A stretch of DNA of 64,000 nucleotides from JAMHWD01 sp035911135 (lineage in GTDB: Bacteria > Pseudomonadota > Alphaproteobacteria > Micavibrionales > Micavibrionaceae), in contig JAMHWD010000003.1 in the NCBI GenBank assembly GCA_035911135.1, positions 1-64,000 on the forward strand, in the 5' to 3' direction. Shown piece after piece: positions 14,597-22,884 of this stretch. The translations under genes were made by a program, and so were the position numbers. How positions within the stretch are numbered: position 1 is the stretch's first letter; each line of letters starts with the position of its first letter. The notes under the pieces are model-generated. The model ran no database searches, was not told the DNA's origin, and worked only from the letters and a program-made list of their open reading frames with translations.

Positions 14597-15613
14597 ATGA
14601 TACAGAAGAACTGGGCCGAACTGATTAAGCCGGCAAAACTCGAAGTCTCGCACAAGCAAGGCATCAACACAGGCAACGTGGTTGCTGAACCCCTGGAGCG
14701 CGGCTTTGGCCTGACGCTGGGTAATGCGCTGCGCCGCATTCTGTTGTCTTCGCTGCAAGGTGCGGCTGTAACGGCTGTGCAGATTAACGGCGTTGTTCAT
14801 GAATTCTCCTCGATCGAGGGCGTTCGCGAAGACGTGACCGACATTATCCTGAACATCAAGGCTCTGGCTGTGCGTATGCATGCCGAAGGCCCGAAGAAAA
14901 TGCGCCTGAACGCAGTTGGTCCTTGTGAAGTGACCGCCGCCCAGATCGAAGCCGGCGCCGATATCGAAATCATGAACCCTGACCTCGTGATCTGCACGCT
15001 GGACAAGGGCGCGAAGCTTTCGATGGAAATGACAGTCAATACCGGCAAGGGTTACCGCCCCGCCGCTCAGAACCGCCCGGAAGAAGCGCCAGTTGGCCTG
15101 ATCCCGGTTGACTCGGTTTTCTCGCCTGTTCGCAAGGTCACATACGAAGTGCAGGATACGCGCGTTGGCCAGATCACAGACTACGACAAACTCTCGCTGA
15201 GCGTTGAGACAAACGGCGTGATCACACCGGAAGATGCGGTTGCGTATGCGGCCCGTATCTTGCAGGATCAGCTGCAAGTCTTCATCAACTTCGAAGAGCC
15301 GAAAGACTCCAAGGACCAGCAGGAAGCGCATGAACTGCCCTTCAACAAGAACCTGCTTAAGAAGGTTGATGAACTCGAACTTTCCGTTCGTTCCGCCAAC
15401 TGCCTCAAGAACGACAATATCGTTTATATCGGTGATCTGGTTCAGAAATCCGAAGGCGATATGCTGCGTACGCCGAACTTCGGCCGTAAGTCGCTGAACG
15501 AGATCAAGGAAGTGCTCTCGACGATGGGTCTGCATCTGGGTATGCAGGTCGATGGTTGGCCGCCTGAGAATATCGAAGACCTGGCCAGAAAAGCTGACGA
15601 CGTTCAGTTTTAA
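14597..15613 (+). CDS. rpoA: DNA-directed RNA polymerase subunit alpha
   Basis: The alpha subunit dimer scaffolds RNA polymerase assembly, and its C-terminal domain contacts UP elements and activators. I place the start at ATG 14597 (MIQKNWAELIKPAKLEV), which has AAGGA 7-8 nt upstream. An in-frame GTG at 14582 would add five residues and lacks a site. The 338-residue product has the N-terminal dimerisation domain (GFGLTLGNALRRILLSSL) and a C-terminal helix-hairpin-helix domain with LRTPNFGRKSLNEIKEVL. It is followed by a 151-nt gap before rplQ. Confidence 0.97.
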   Translation: MIQKNWAELIKPAKLEVSHKQGINTGNVVAEPLERGFGLTLGNALRRILLSSLQGAAVTAVQINGVVHEFSSIEGVREDVTDIILNIKALAVRMHAEGPKKMRLNAVGPCEVTAAQIEAGADIEIMNPDLVICTLDKGAKLSMEMTVNTGKGYRPAAQNRPEEAPVGLIPVDSVFSPVRKVTYEVQDTRVGQITDYDKLSLSVETNGVITPEDAVAYAARILQDQLQVFINFEEPKDSKDQQEAHELPFNKNLLKKVDELELSVRSANCLKNDNIVYIGDLVQKSEGDMLRTPNFGRKSLNEIKEVLSTMGLHLGMQVDGWPPENIEDLARKADDVQF

Positions 15614-15764
15614 TGGAAAGTTTTAGGGCGCTGTTGCCCGCCCCGGTTCGTAACTTTCTTGAAAAAGGTGCGGACCGGTTTTTGAAATGGCTCTCACCCG
15701 TTGAGGCCGCAAGCATCGCCTGAACTCTTTTGAAGAAAAAGGGGGCGAAGAAAGTAGTAAGACC

Positions 15765-16238
15765 ATGAGACATGGAATGAAACATCGTAAACTCGGCGTA
15801 AGCTCTTCGCACCGCAAGGCAATGTTTGCCAATATGGCGGCAGCGCTGATCAAGCACGAGCAAATCAAGACAACTTTGCCAAAAGCAAAGGAACTCAAGC
15901 CTTATGTTGAGAAGCTGATCACGCTGGCGAAGAAGGCAGCAGACAAGCCGGAAACAGCCTTGTCCAAACGCCGTCAGGCTATTGCGACACTGCGTGATGA
16001 GACGCAAGTGCAAAAGCTGTTTGATGTTCTGGCCGAGCGTTATGAGAGCCGCCCCGGCGGTTACACACGCGTTATGAAAGCCGGTTTCCGCTACGGCGAT
16101 GCCGCGCCGATGGCCGTAATCGAACTGGTTGACCGCGATGTCAGCGCCAAGGGCAAAGACAGCGGCGACACAGAGTTTGCTGAAGAAGCGCCTGTTGCCG
16201 AGAAAAAGGCTCCTGCTAAAAAAGCGCCTGCCGCTTAA
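15765..16238 (+). CDS. rplQ: 50S ribosomal protein L17 with Lys/Ala/Pro tail
   Basis: L17 surrounds the tunnel exit. The 157-residue product starts MRHGMKHRKLGVSSSHRKAM and has the family segment FANMAAALIKHEQIKTTLPKAKELK, given as a landmark. The core ends near residue 126. The remainder is a tail that is first acidic and then made of EKKAPAKKAPAA-type residues. It is the last gene of the ribosomal series and is followed by a perfect terminator. The 151-nt gap upstream holds small self-complementary segments but no clear promoter. Confidence 0.96.
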   Translation: MRHGMKHRKLGVSSSHRKAMFANMAAALIKHEQIKTTLPKAKELKPYVEKLITLAKKAADKPETALSKRRQAIATLRDETQVQKLFDVLAERYESRPGGYTRVMKAGFRYGDAAPMAVIELVDRDVSAKGKDSGDTEFAEEAPVAEKKAPAKKAPAA

Positions 16239-16262
16239 TTTTTTTCTCGCATGAAAGAATAA

Positions 16263-16294
16263 AAAAGCCCCGGATTTTTCCGGGGCTTTTGTTT
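16263..16294 (+). terminator. Rho-independent terminator after rplQ
   Basis: An 11-bp perfect stem (aaaagccccgg 16263-16273 with ccggggctttt 16280-16290) with loop attttt is followed by tgtttt. It closes the ribosomal gene series. It also has a T-rich side for minus-strand transcription and so may serve hupE, which ends at 16308. Confidence 0.88.
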
Positions 16295-16307
16295 TGCGTA
16301 GTATGAA

Positions 16308-16979
16308 TTATTCCGCAGGCGGAATATCGCTCCAAAGGCTCATCCAGAGATAGCTGTTCTGGATATAATCCAGTTGCATCAAAAGGCCCATTCCCATCAT
16401 GGCGCTGCCGGCGTGGCGCAGAATGGCGCGCCCATGGGTGAGCTTGTCCGCCAGAAGACCGATAAGCACACCGGCAATATGCAAGGAGGCAGTGCCGGCC
16501 ATAAATCCGCCAACATAAGGCCATTGCACATCAAAATCCGGGAATTCATTGCCATGCGCGTATCCATGGAAAAAGGCGAAGAAGGCAACACCCGCCATGG
16601 CGGTAAAGACCGGAATATTGCGATCCAGCGCAATGGCAAGACCCAGCAGGATGACCGAGGCGATAATCCCTTGCTCGACCAGAAACATGGCAATCTCAAA
16701 GCCCAGCCATTCTGCACTGTTCAGGCCTATAAGGCCGCCAATAGCCATGACAATGACAAAGGTTGCCGGAACGCTCCATATCGCTCGCCCGCCGATCTGG
16801 GCGCTGATAATGCCAACGGCCACCATGGCCAGAAAATGATCCGGTCCTAAAACGGGATGCATAAATCCGGTGAAAAATCCGCCCGAAGTATCGCCGCCCT
16901 CTATATGGGCATGGGCAAGGGCCGGGAAAAACAGGGCTATAAAAAATGAAAATAATACCGGCAGGCATGATAAGCGCAT
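16308..16979 (-). CDS. hupE: HupE/UreJ-family nickel/cobalt transporter-like membrane protein
   Basis: HupE/UreJ proteins are inner-membrane nickel or cobalt permeases usually linked to hydrogenase or urease. I choose the ATG at 16979 (MRLSCLPVLFSF), which has AAGGAT about 8 nt upstream. A longer frame would overlap panC. The 223 residues begin with a signal peptide ending at about LAHA, then HIEGG, and contain the family motifs GFMHPVLGPDHFLAMVAVG and FAFFHGYAHGNE plus about six hydrophobic segments. No hydrogenase or urease genes are nearby, so the metal and purpose are unknown. It lies 46 nt after panC on the same strand. Confidence 0.9.
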   Translation of the reverse strand: MRLSCLPVLFSFFIALFFPALAHAHIEGGDTSGGFFTGFMHPVLGPDHFLAMVAVGIISAQIGGRAIWSVPATFVIVMAIGGLIGLNSAEWLGFEIAMFLVEQGIIASVILLGLAIALDRNIPVFTAMAGVAFFAFFHGYAHGNEFPDFDVQWPYVGGFMAGTASLHIAGVLIGLLADKLTHGRAILRHAGSAMMGMGLLMQLDYIQNSYLWMSLWSDIPPAE

Positions 16980-17025
16980 GAGATATATCCTTGTCTGAGA
17001 AAGGGTAGAAATCTTCAAAAAGATT

Positions 17026-17871
17026 CTAAGGGGAAACCGGCCAGTTATCAATCAGGCGCGTTTTCCCCAGATGCGCGGCCACCAGAAGGCGGGCCGGGCG
17101 GTCAAGGCGGGAGAGGGGTTTGAGCGTATTATCAGCGCGCAGTTCCAGATAATCAATCTTGTCAAACCCGGCCTCTAACAGCCCTTGCGTGGCCACAGGG
17201 ATCAGATCATCAACATCTTTGGGATGTTCGGTGATTTCCTCGGCCAGATTTTTGAGCGTAGCGCTTAAGCGGCGCGCTGTTTTGAGTTCATCATCCGAGA
17301 GATAGGCATTGCGCGAGGACAGCGCCAGATCGAGATTATCACGCATTGTCGGTCCCGGAATAATTTCGATAGGCAGGTTAAGCTCAGCCACCATCTGGCG
17401 GATCACGCAAAGCTGCTGGTAATCTTTTTCGCCGAATACGGCAACATCCGGGCGAACATGGTGGAAAAGCTGCTGGACGACCGTTGCCACGCCGTCAAAA
17501 AATCCGGGGCGAAATTCGCTCTCCAATCCATAGGCGGCCGGGCCGGCCTGGAGGATAATCTTAACGCCTTCGGGATAGATATCGGATTCTTGCGGGGTAT
17601 AAACACCATCAATTTTATGATCGCGCAATTTGGCAAGATCACCGTCCATATCGCGGGGGTAGGTTTTGAAATCCTCACCCTTGCCGAACTGCGTGGGGTT
17701 GACGAAAATGCTCACCACCACCTTATCGGCATGCTCGCGCGCAATCTTGCAGAGCGATAAATGCCCCTCATGCAATGCGCCCATCGTCGGTACAAAGGCA
17801 ACGCGTTGGCCCGATTGCTTCCAATCCGCCACGGTTTTTTGCATTTCCGAAGGTGATTCAAAAACGATCAT
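17026..17871 (-). CDS. panC: Pantothenate synthetase
   Basis: PanC joins pantoate and beta-alanine using ATP to make pantothenate, the coenzyme A precursor. The 281-residue product has the nucleotide-binding motif PTMGALHEGHLSL (residues 28-40, with both His), VSIFVNPTQFGKGEDF, the GEKDYQQLCVIRQM segment and the KMSKS-like LALSSRNAYLS. It overlaps the stop of panB by 4 nt (ATGA). Length and motifs are complete. Confidence 0.97.
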   Translation of the reverse strand: MIVFESPSEMQKTVADWKQSGQRVAFVPTMGALHEGHLSLCKIAREHADKVVVSIFVNPTQFGKGEDFKTYPRDMDGDLAKLRDHKIDGVYTPQESDIYPEGVKIILQAGPAAYGLESEFRPGFFDGVATVVQQLFHHVRPDVAVFGEKDYQQLCVIRQMVAELNLPIEIIPGPTMRDNLDLALSSRNAYLSDDELKTARRLSATLKNLAEEITEHPKDVDDLIPVATQGLLEAGFDKIDYLELRADNTLKPLSRLDRPARLLVAAHLGKTRLIDNWPVSP

Positions 17872-18713
17872 GAGGCTCGCTTTGCCGGAATGCCGGTCTC
17901 GGTTTTGGGATAGTACATATTTTCGCCAGCCGGGAATTTCCGCGCCCGCACATCAGCCGCATAGCTGGCGGCAATAGCACTCATCTGCCCCTTAATGTCG
18001 CCATAGGTTTTGGCAAATTTTGGCGGCTTCATATCCAGCAAACCCATGACATCCTCCGTCACCAGAATCTGCCCGTCGCAGGCATCGGACGCGCCAATGC
18101 CGATCACGGGGACTTTTAAGGCCTGCGTGATTGCGCGGGATACCGGCTCCATCGTGCCCTCGATTAGGACGCAAAACGCGCCGGCAGTCTCCATGATCTT
18201 GGCATCGCGCATGAGCTGTTCGGCTTGTTCAGGGGTGCGGCCTTTGATTTTGTACCCGCCCTCGACAACGACTTGCTGAGGCAAAAGGCCGATATGTCCG
18301 ACCACGGGGATATTATTCTTCACCAGCAATTCAACGGTGGAAGAAATAGCGCCTGTTCCCTCGATCTTGATCGCGCCGCATCCGCTCTCGCCGATCAGGC
18401 GCTTGGCGGATTCAAGGGCTTGCGTGGGCCCTTCTTCATAAGTGCCTTCCGGCAAATCCGCCATGACAAAGGCGGTCTTGCTGCCGCGCATGACGGCCTT
18501 GGTATGGGCGATCATCATATCCAAAGTTACGCCCAGCGTGTTTTCCATGCCGTAAACCACCATGCCCATGGAATCGCCGACCAATAAGACATCGCAATGC
18601 GGGTCGAGAATGGCCGCCACAGGCGCGGTATAAGCCGTCAGGCAAACGAGAGGCTGGGGGCGATTCTTATGGCCGGAGATATCGGCCAGTGTCTTGCGCG
18701 TTGTATTCGTCAT
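17868..18713 (-). CDS. panB: 3-methyl-2-oxobutanoate hydroxymethyltransferase
   Basis: PanB makes ketopantoate from alpha-ketoisovalerate and methylene-tetrahydrofolate. The 281-residue product has the metal-binding LLVGDSMGMVVYGMENTL region, the VVGHIGLLPQQV motif and the GIGASDACDGQILVTEDV segment. panB and panC overlap by 4 nt and form an operon, with hupE possibly as a third gene. panB is transcribed divergently from the DegP-like gene across a 57-nt intergenic space. Confidence 0.97.
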   Translation of the reverse strand: MTNTTRKTLADISGHKNRPQPLVCLTAYTAPVAAILDPHCDVLLVGDSMGMVVYGMENTLGVTLDMMIAHTKAVMRGSKTAFVMADLPEGTYEEGPTQALESAKRLIGESGCGAIKIEGTGAISSTVELLVKNNIPVVGHIGLLPQQVVVEGGYKIKGRTPEQAEQLMRDAKIMETAGAFCVLIEGTMEPVSRAITQALKVPVIGIGASDACDGQILVTEDVMGLLDMKPPKFAKTYGDIKGQMSAIAASYAADVRARKFPAGENMYYPKTETGIPAKRAS

Positions 18714-18734
18714 TTTTATTTATTCTAAAGCCGC

Positions 18735-18763
18735 TTGAGATCGGCCCCTTCTTGTCCTAAATA
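18735..18763 (+). promoter_or_regulatory. Promoter for the DegP-like gene, predicting a leaderless mRNA
   Basis: TTGAGA (18735-18740) and TAAATA (18758-18763) are spaced by exactly 17 nt. Initiation 6-8 nt after the -10 would fall at 18769-18771, which is the ATG itself. The gene lacks a convincing Shine-Dalgarno sequence, which agrees with a leaderless or nearly leaderless transcript. Confidence 0.55.
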
Positions 18764-18770
18764 TAGGGTT

Positions 18771-20198
18771 ATGATTAACAGAATTTTTCAGGCACTTCCA
18801 GTCATCTTATTATGTCTTGCGGCGGCTTATGGTTTTGGTTATGCACAAGGCCCGCAAACCCCCCAGAGCCGTGAGCAGGTTCAGCTATCATTTGCCCCGC
18901 TGGTGCGGGAAGTATCCCCGGCTGTTGTTAATATTTATACGAAAAAACTGGTCAACCAGCGCATGCGCCATCCGTTTCTGGATGATCCGTTTTTTGCCCC
19001 TTTCTTTCAGAATAACCAGCCCGGCAACCGGATGCGTAAGCAGGTTGAAAATTCTTTAGGGTCCGGGGTTATTCTAAAGCCGGATGGCTTGATTATCACC
19101 AATTCGCATGTCATTCGCGGCGCTGATGAAATTACGGTGGGATTATCGGATGGCCGGGAATTTCCGGCGCGCCTCGCCCTGCAGGATGATGCCTCGGATA
19201 TCACCGTGCTGCGGGTTGATACCAAGGGTGAAGAATTGCCTTTTGTGGATCTGAAGCCTAGTGAGAGTTTAGAGGTAGGCGATCTGGTGCTGGCGATTGG
19301 CAATCCGTTCGGTGTGGGCCAGACGGTCACCAGCGGTATTATATCGGCCAAGGGACGCTCCAGCCTTGATATCAGTGATTATAATTTTTTTATCCAGACC
19401 GATGCCGCGATTAATCCGGGCAATTCCGGCGGGCCGTTGGTGGATCTCTCCGGCGATGTTGTGGGGATCAATACGGCGATTTATTCCCGCAGCGGCGGAT
19501 CGCTGGGCATTGGCTTTGCCGTACCATCGGAAATGGTCATGAGCGTTCTGGCCGCTGAGGCCGCCGGCCGCACAGGCACACAAGGCGTGCAGCGTGCATG
19601 GCTGGGTGTATCCGTTCAATCAGTCACGCCCGATATCGCCCAAAGCCTTGGCCTTGATAAGCCTGCCGGGGTTCTGGTTGCCGATCTCCATTCCGCCAGC
19701 CCGCTGGCCGAAGCCGGGATCAAACAAGGCGACATCATTACCGCGATTGCGGGCTATGAAATCCGTGATGCCAATGAGATGAAATTCCGCACCGCCACGA
19801 TTGCGCTGGGGCAGAAGGCTGAATTTTCAGTCATGAACAAAGATGGCCAGAAGAAAGTCCAGGTAACGGCAGTATCGCCGCCTGAAACACCGGCGCGTAA
19901 TGAAACGCTGATTGGCGGGCGTAATCCGCTTAGCGGGGTCAAGATTGCCAATATCAATCCGGCGCTGGTGGTGGAGCTGGGGATCGAGGATGCGGCATCA
20001 GGCGTTGTGGTGGTGGATGTCACAAATAATGGATCTGCCGGAAGGTTATTCGCGCCGGGCGATATATTAATCGAGATTAACGGCCGGAAAATCAAATCCG
20101 TGGAAGATGTCAAACAAGGCGCATCCGAGGCAACGGCGCAGGGCTGGGTGATGATATTCTCGCGCGGCGGTCAGGTGCGCCAGATGGTGCTGCGATAA
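18771..20198 (+). CDS. Periplasmic serine protease, DegP/DegQ (HtrA) family
   Basis: HtrA proteins degrade or refold damaged envelope proteins. From ATG 18771 the product is 475 residues. It has a signal peptide (about 1-25), then a trypsin-like domain with catalytic His113 (ITNSHVIRG), Asp143 (ASDITVL) and Ser219 (NPGNSGGPL), followed by two PDZ domains (about 285-375 and 385-470). An in-frame TTG at 18735 is rejected as start because it lies in the -35 box and would spoil the signal peptide. The gene is divergent from panB and ends at a strong terminator. DegP and DegQ cannot be separated from sequence alone. Confidence 0.93.
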   Translation: MINRIFQALPVILLCLAAAYGFGYAQGPQTPQSREQVQLSFAPLVREVSPAVVNIYTKKLVNQRMRHPFLDDPFFAPFFQNNQPGNRMRKQVENSLGSGVILKPDGLIITNSHVIRGADEITVGLSDGREFPARLALQDDASDITVLRVDTKGEELPFVDLKPSESLEVGDLVLAIGNPFGVGQTVTSGIISAKGRSSLDISDYNFFIQTDAAINPGNSGGPLVDLSGDVVGINTAIYSRSGGSLGIGFAVPSEMVMSVLAAEAAGRTGTQGVQRAWLGVSVQSVTPDIAQSLGLDKPAGVLVADLHSASPLAEAGIKQGDIITAIAGYEIRDANEMKFRTATIALGQKAEFSVMNKDGQKKVQVTAVSPPETPARNETLIGGRNPLSGVKIANINPALVVELGIEDAASGVVVVDVTNNGSAGRLFAPGDILIEINGRKIKSVEDVKQGASEATAQGWVMIFSRGGQVRQMVLR

Positions 20199-20208
20199 GG
20201 GTATAATA

Positions 20209-20237
20209 AAAGGCGCTTAACAATTTCAAGCGCCTTT
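20209..20237. terminator. Terminator, probably bidirectional
   Basis: A 10-bp perfect stem (aaaggcgctt 20209-20218 with aagcgccttt 20228-20237) with a 9-nt loop is followed by gcctttttg on the plus strand and tttatta on the minus strand. It lies between two convergent genes, the DegP-like gene and the 73-aa ORF. Confidence 0.8.
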
Positions 20238-20262
20238 GCCTTTTTGTTTTAACGTTGCCGTT

Positions 20263-20484
20263 TTATGCGGCTTCGTGATGCGGTTCGGCATCGAGATTGG
20301 CTGCCCATTGCGCTGTGGCAATTTCGAGCGAGTTCATCAACCGTGCGCCCCAGTCCTTTTCATCAGAGCGGCCTTTTTTCGCCAGGCTCCACTGAAACTG
20401 AAGTTTCTGGTTGTTGACATCATCGGCAGCATAACCTTTGAGGTCCGAAACGCAGTTTCTGTCTATTCTTCCACTCAATGTCAT
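20263..20484 (-). CDS. Unknown 73-aa protein with its own promoter
   Basis: I do not recognise this short protein. It is hydrophilic, with no signal peptide or membrane segment, and has a Trp/Gln-rich middle (KLQFQWSLAKKG) and an amphipathic helix ending ATAQWAANL. Support for a real gene is an AAGGAG immediately upstream and a good minus-strand promoter 24-52 nt before the start. AAGGAG is only about 1 nt from the ATG at 20484 but 7-8 nt from a TTG two codons later (20478), so the true start may be the TTG, giving 71 residues. Confidence 0.65.
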   Translation of the reverse strand: MTLSGRIDRNCVSDLKGYAADDVNNQKLQFQWSLAKKGRSDEKDWGARLMNSLEIATAQWAANLDAEPHHEAA

Positions 20485-20507
20485 TCTCCTTTCTTACTCT
20501 TATCTGC

Positions 20508-20536
20508 ATGGTACAGGATTTTTCGACAAAAGTCAA
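20508..20536 (-). promoter_or_regulatory. Promoter of the 73-aa ORF
   Basis: On the minus strand TTGACT (20536-20531) and TACCAT (20513-20508) are separated by 17 nt. Initiation near 20500 gives a leader of about 16 nt containing the AAGGAG site. The -35 is five of six to consensus. Confidence 0.55.
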
Positions 20537-20674
20537 AAGGCTGGCATAAAAATATGCTTTTTTATCATAATTTATGTTTTTCAGCGATTTCCCTTGCCCC
20601 CCTTGCCTTTGCGCGCTGCTCGCCGCATGATATGGCCTGATTTTATGGCCATTCGAGAAGAGAATTAATAGATC

Positions 20675-22207
20675 ATGACCAAGCCCGTCCCCGATATGAA
20701 AGACATTGTTGCCCTGTGCAAGCGCCGTGGATTTATTTTCCCGGCTTCGGATATTTACGGCGGGATTAACGGGTTCTGGGACTTCGGCCCGTTGGGCGTG
20801 GAGCTGAAAAATAACCTCCGCGATTACTGGTGGAAATGCATGGTGACAACGCCCCCTATCGGCCCGGATGGATTGCCGGTCGAGATTGTCGGGCTTGATA
20901 CCGCTATCATCCAGAACCCCAAGCTCTGGGAAGCATCCGGCCATGTCGGCGGGTTTAACGATCCGATGGTCGATTGCAAGGAAAGCAAGAAGCGCTACCG
21001 CGCGGATCATTTGATTGCCCTTTCGCCCAAGGATGGGCAGGGGCCATGGCTGGCGGTTGATAAGGAAGCCACCAGCGACGAGATCGCCCAGCGCCTGAAA
21101 AAGCACGCGCGCGGCCGTCCGGAAAGCGATTACAGCGCAATGCCGCTGGATAAAGTTGCGGTCGCGGAATTTGCCAAGATTATCGGTCCCGATGCCAAGG
21201 AACCCGGCACGCTCACCGAACCCCGCCAGTTCAACATGATGTTTCACTCATACGCGGGCGCGGCGGCGGGTGAGGAAAACAAGGTCTATCTCCGCCCTGA
21301 GACCTGCGGCGGGATTTTCCCCAATTTTAAAAACGTGGTGGATTCATCCCGTGTGCGCGTGCCATTTGGTATCGCGCAGATCGGCAAGGCGTTCCGTAAC
21401 GAGGTCACGCCGCGTAATTTTATCTTCCGCTCCCGCGAGTTCGAACAGATGGAGCTGGAATGGTTCTGTCACCCGGATGATGTGCCGATGTGGTTTGATT
21501 TCTGGGTCGCGCAGCGTAAAGCTTTCTGGGAGAGCGTCGGCATCCCGATGAGCCAGCTGCATTTCCTGACCGTTCCTGATGAGGAGCGCGCGCATTATTC
21601 ATCCCGCACGATTGATTTTGAATATAAATTCCCTTTTAGCGGTGATGGGTTTGACGAGCTGGAAGGCATTGCTCACCGGGGTAATTTCGACCTCACGCAG
21701 CATCAGGAATTTTCGAAAACAAAACTGGAATATATGGACCCGACCGATCCGCAAGTGCGTTATCTGCCGCATGTGATCGAGCCATCGGCGGGTTTGAGCC
21801 GCGGCGTTTTGGCGCTGCTTTGCGAGGCTTATACAGTAGATGCTTCGCGTCCATCTGGCATGTATATGAATTTCACGCCCGGCATGGCGCCGAAGAAGGC
21901 AGCCATCTTGCCTTTAACGGCCAAGGAAGAACATGCGGATCCGGCGACGAAGCTCTATCTGGACTTGCGCGAGGAGTTTCAGGTTGATCTGGATATCAAA
22001 CAAAATATCGGCAAGCGTTATGCGCGTCAGGATGAAATCGGCACGCCGTTCTGCTTTACGCTGGATAATGACACGGCCACCGATCACAGCGTGACCGTGC
22101 GTGACCGCAATACCATGGCGCAGGAGCGCATTCACATGGATAAGATCGCCGATTACCTGCGCGCCAAGATGAAACCGGGCGGCGCAGCACTGAAAAAAGC
22201 GGCCTAG
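20675..22207 (+). CDS. glyS: Glycyl-tRNA synthetase, single-chain dimeric type
   Basis: GlyRS charges tRNA-Gly. This 510-residue protein is of the homodimeric class IIa type (the archaeal, eukaryotic and Gram-positive form), not the alpha/beta type encoded by glyQ and glyS. It starts with the LCKRRGFIFPASDIYGGINGFWDFGPLG region. It carries motif 2 (GKAFRNEVTPRNFIFRSREFEQME) and motif 3 (EPSAGLSRGVLALL), and ends with an anticodon-binding domain (KQNIGKRYARQDEIGTPFCFT). Most alphaproteobacteria use the alpha/beta enzyme, so this form is notable. The start is the first ATG, with AGAGAATTAA upstream. Confidence 0.95.
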   Translation: MTKPVPDMKDIVALCKRRGFIFPASDIYGGINGFWDFGPLGVELKNNLRDYWWKCMVTTPPIGPDGLPVEIVGLDTAIIQNPKLWEASGHVGGFNDPMVDCKESKKRYRADHLIALSPKDGQGPWLAVDKEATSDEIAQRLKKHARGRPESDYSAMPLDKVAVAEFAKIIGPDAKEPGTLTEPRQFNMMFHSYAGAAAGEENKVYLRPETCGGIFPNFKNVVDSSRVRVPFGIAQIGKAFRNEVTPRNFIFRSREFEQMELEWFCHPDDVPMWFDFWVAQRKAFWESVGIPMSQLHFLTVPDEERAHYSSRTIDFEYKFPFSGDGFDELEGIAHRGNFDLTQHQEFSKTKLEYMDPTDPQVRYLPHVIEPSAGLSRGVLALLCEAYTVDASRPSGMYMNFTPGMAPKKAAILPLTAKEEHADPATKLYLDLREEFQVDLDIKQNIGKRYARQDEIGTPFCFTLDNDTATDHSVTVRDRNTMAQERIHMDKIADYLRAKMKPGGAALKKAA

Positions 22208-22272
22208 AATATTGACATAATGTTTTTAGATTGATAACGTGCCTTGTTTTTCAAAGACAGGGATAATGACTT

Positions 22273-22878
22273 ATGAGCCTTTTGAACCGCCGAAAATTCC
22301 TTTCAAGCGCGTTATTTGCCACGGTTTCGGCACTTGCTACTACGGCGGTTGATTACGAAGCCAATACCAACCCGCAAAATCCGGAGGAAATGGGGCAAGA
22401 GCTTCTGGCGTATCTTGCGGAACAACAGCCCGGAATTAAGGCTGAAACTCTAGCGGTGATTGCAAAAAGCTTTGAAATTTCCCAGCCGCGTTCTGCTTTG
22501 CGTCCTGCGGCGGCGGCGCTGGGCGGCGGGCTGCTTTATTATTTTACGGCTGGCTGCCGGGAAAAGGGAGAGGATATCAAGATGCCGCAAAAGATTATGA
22601 ATGGCGGCGGGTTATCCATAGGTATTGATGCGGGCGGGACGCTTTTGGCTGGCGGAATACCGCCGATGGAAACGATCATCAAGAAAATTGATGCTCTGCA
22701 GCTTCCGCTTAATGGCGAGGAGATTGATATGATCGCCGATGATATCTGGGTTTATTTCAAAAAGAAGATATATGGCGCGGCATCTTTCGTTCCTGCCTTG
22801 GCGGCTTCGATGTTGACTGATTCCATTGAAAGCGGTCTTGATCGGCTTGATGTGAATACCCCAAAGCCCGGTCCTTGA
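22273..22878 (+). CDS. Unknown 201-aa protein with Tat-like signal sequence
   Basis: I do not recognise the family. The N-terminus NRRKFLSSALFATVSALATTA has the twin-arginine pattern (RRxFL) and a hydrophobic stretch, so export by Tat is possible. A second hydrophobic stretch lies near residues 80-95 (AAAALGGGLLYYF), and a third, Gly-rich segment (GGGLSIGIDAGGTLLAGG) near 115-132 may be a membrane-associated loop. It starts 65 nt after glyS with GGGATAA upstream and converges on the methyltransferase gene with 6 nt between stops. Possibly a lineage-specific envelope protein. Confidence 0.75.
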   Translation: MSLLNRRKFLSSALFATVSALATTAVDYEANTNPQNPEEMGQELLAYLAEQQPGIKAETLAVIAKSFEISQPRSALRPAAAALGGGLLYYFTAGCREKGEDIKMPQKIMNGGGLSIGIDAGGTLLAGGIPPMETIIKKIDALQLPLNGEEIDMIADDIWVYFKKKIYGAASFVPALAASMLTDSIESGLDRLDVNTPKPGP

Positions 22879-22884
22879 ATTTCT

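Noticed and set aside
14528..15535. Minus-strand ORF of 335 codons opposite rpoA
   Set aside because: Antisense to a confident rpoA, with no recognisable domain. Long antisense frames are common in biased-codon highly expressed genes.
15614..15764. Possible terminator or leader between rpoA and rplQ
   Set aside because: Short complementary segments (for example ggt/acc flanked by A and T runs near 15664-15687) are too weak to call, and rpoA-rplQ are expected to be co-transcribed.
18735..18770. TTG start for the DegP-like gene
   Set aside because: It lies in the predicted -35 box and would put 12 polar residues before an otherwise perfect signal peptide.
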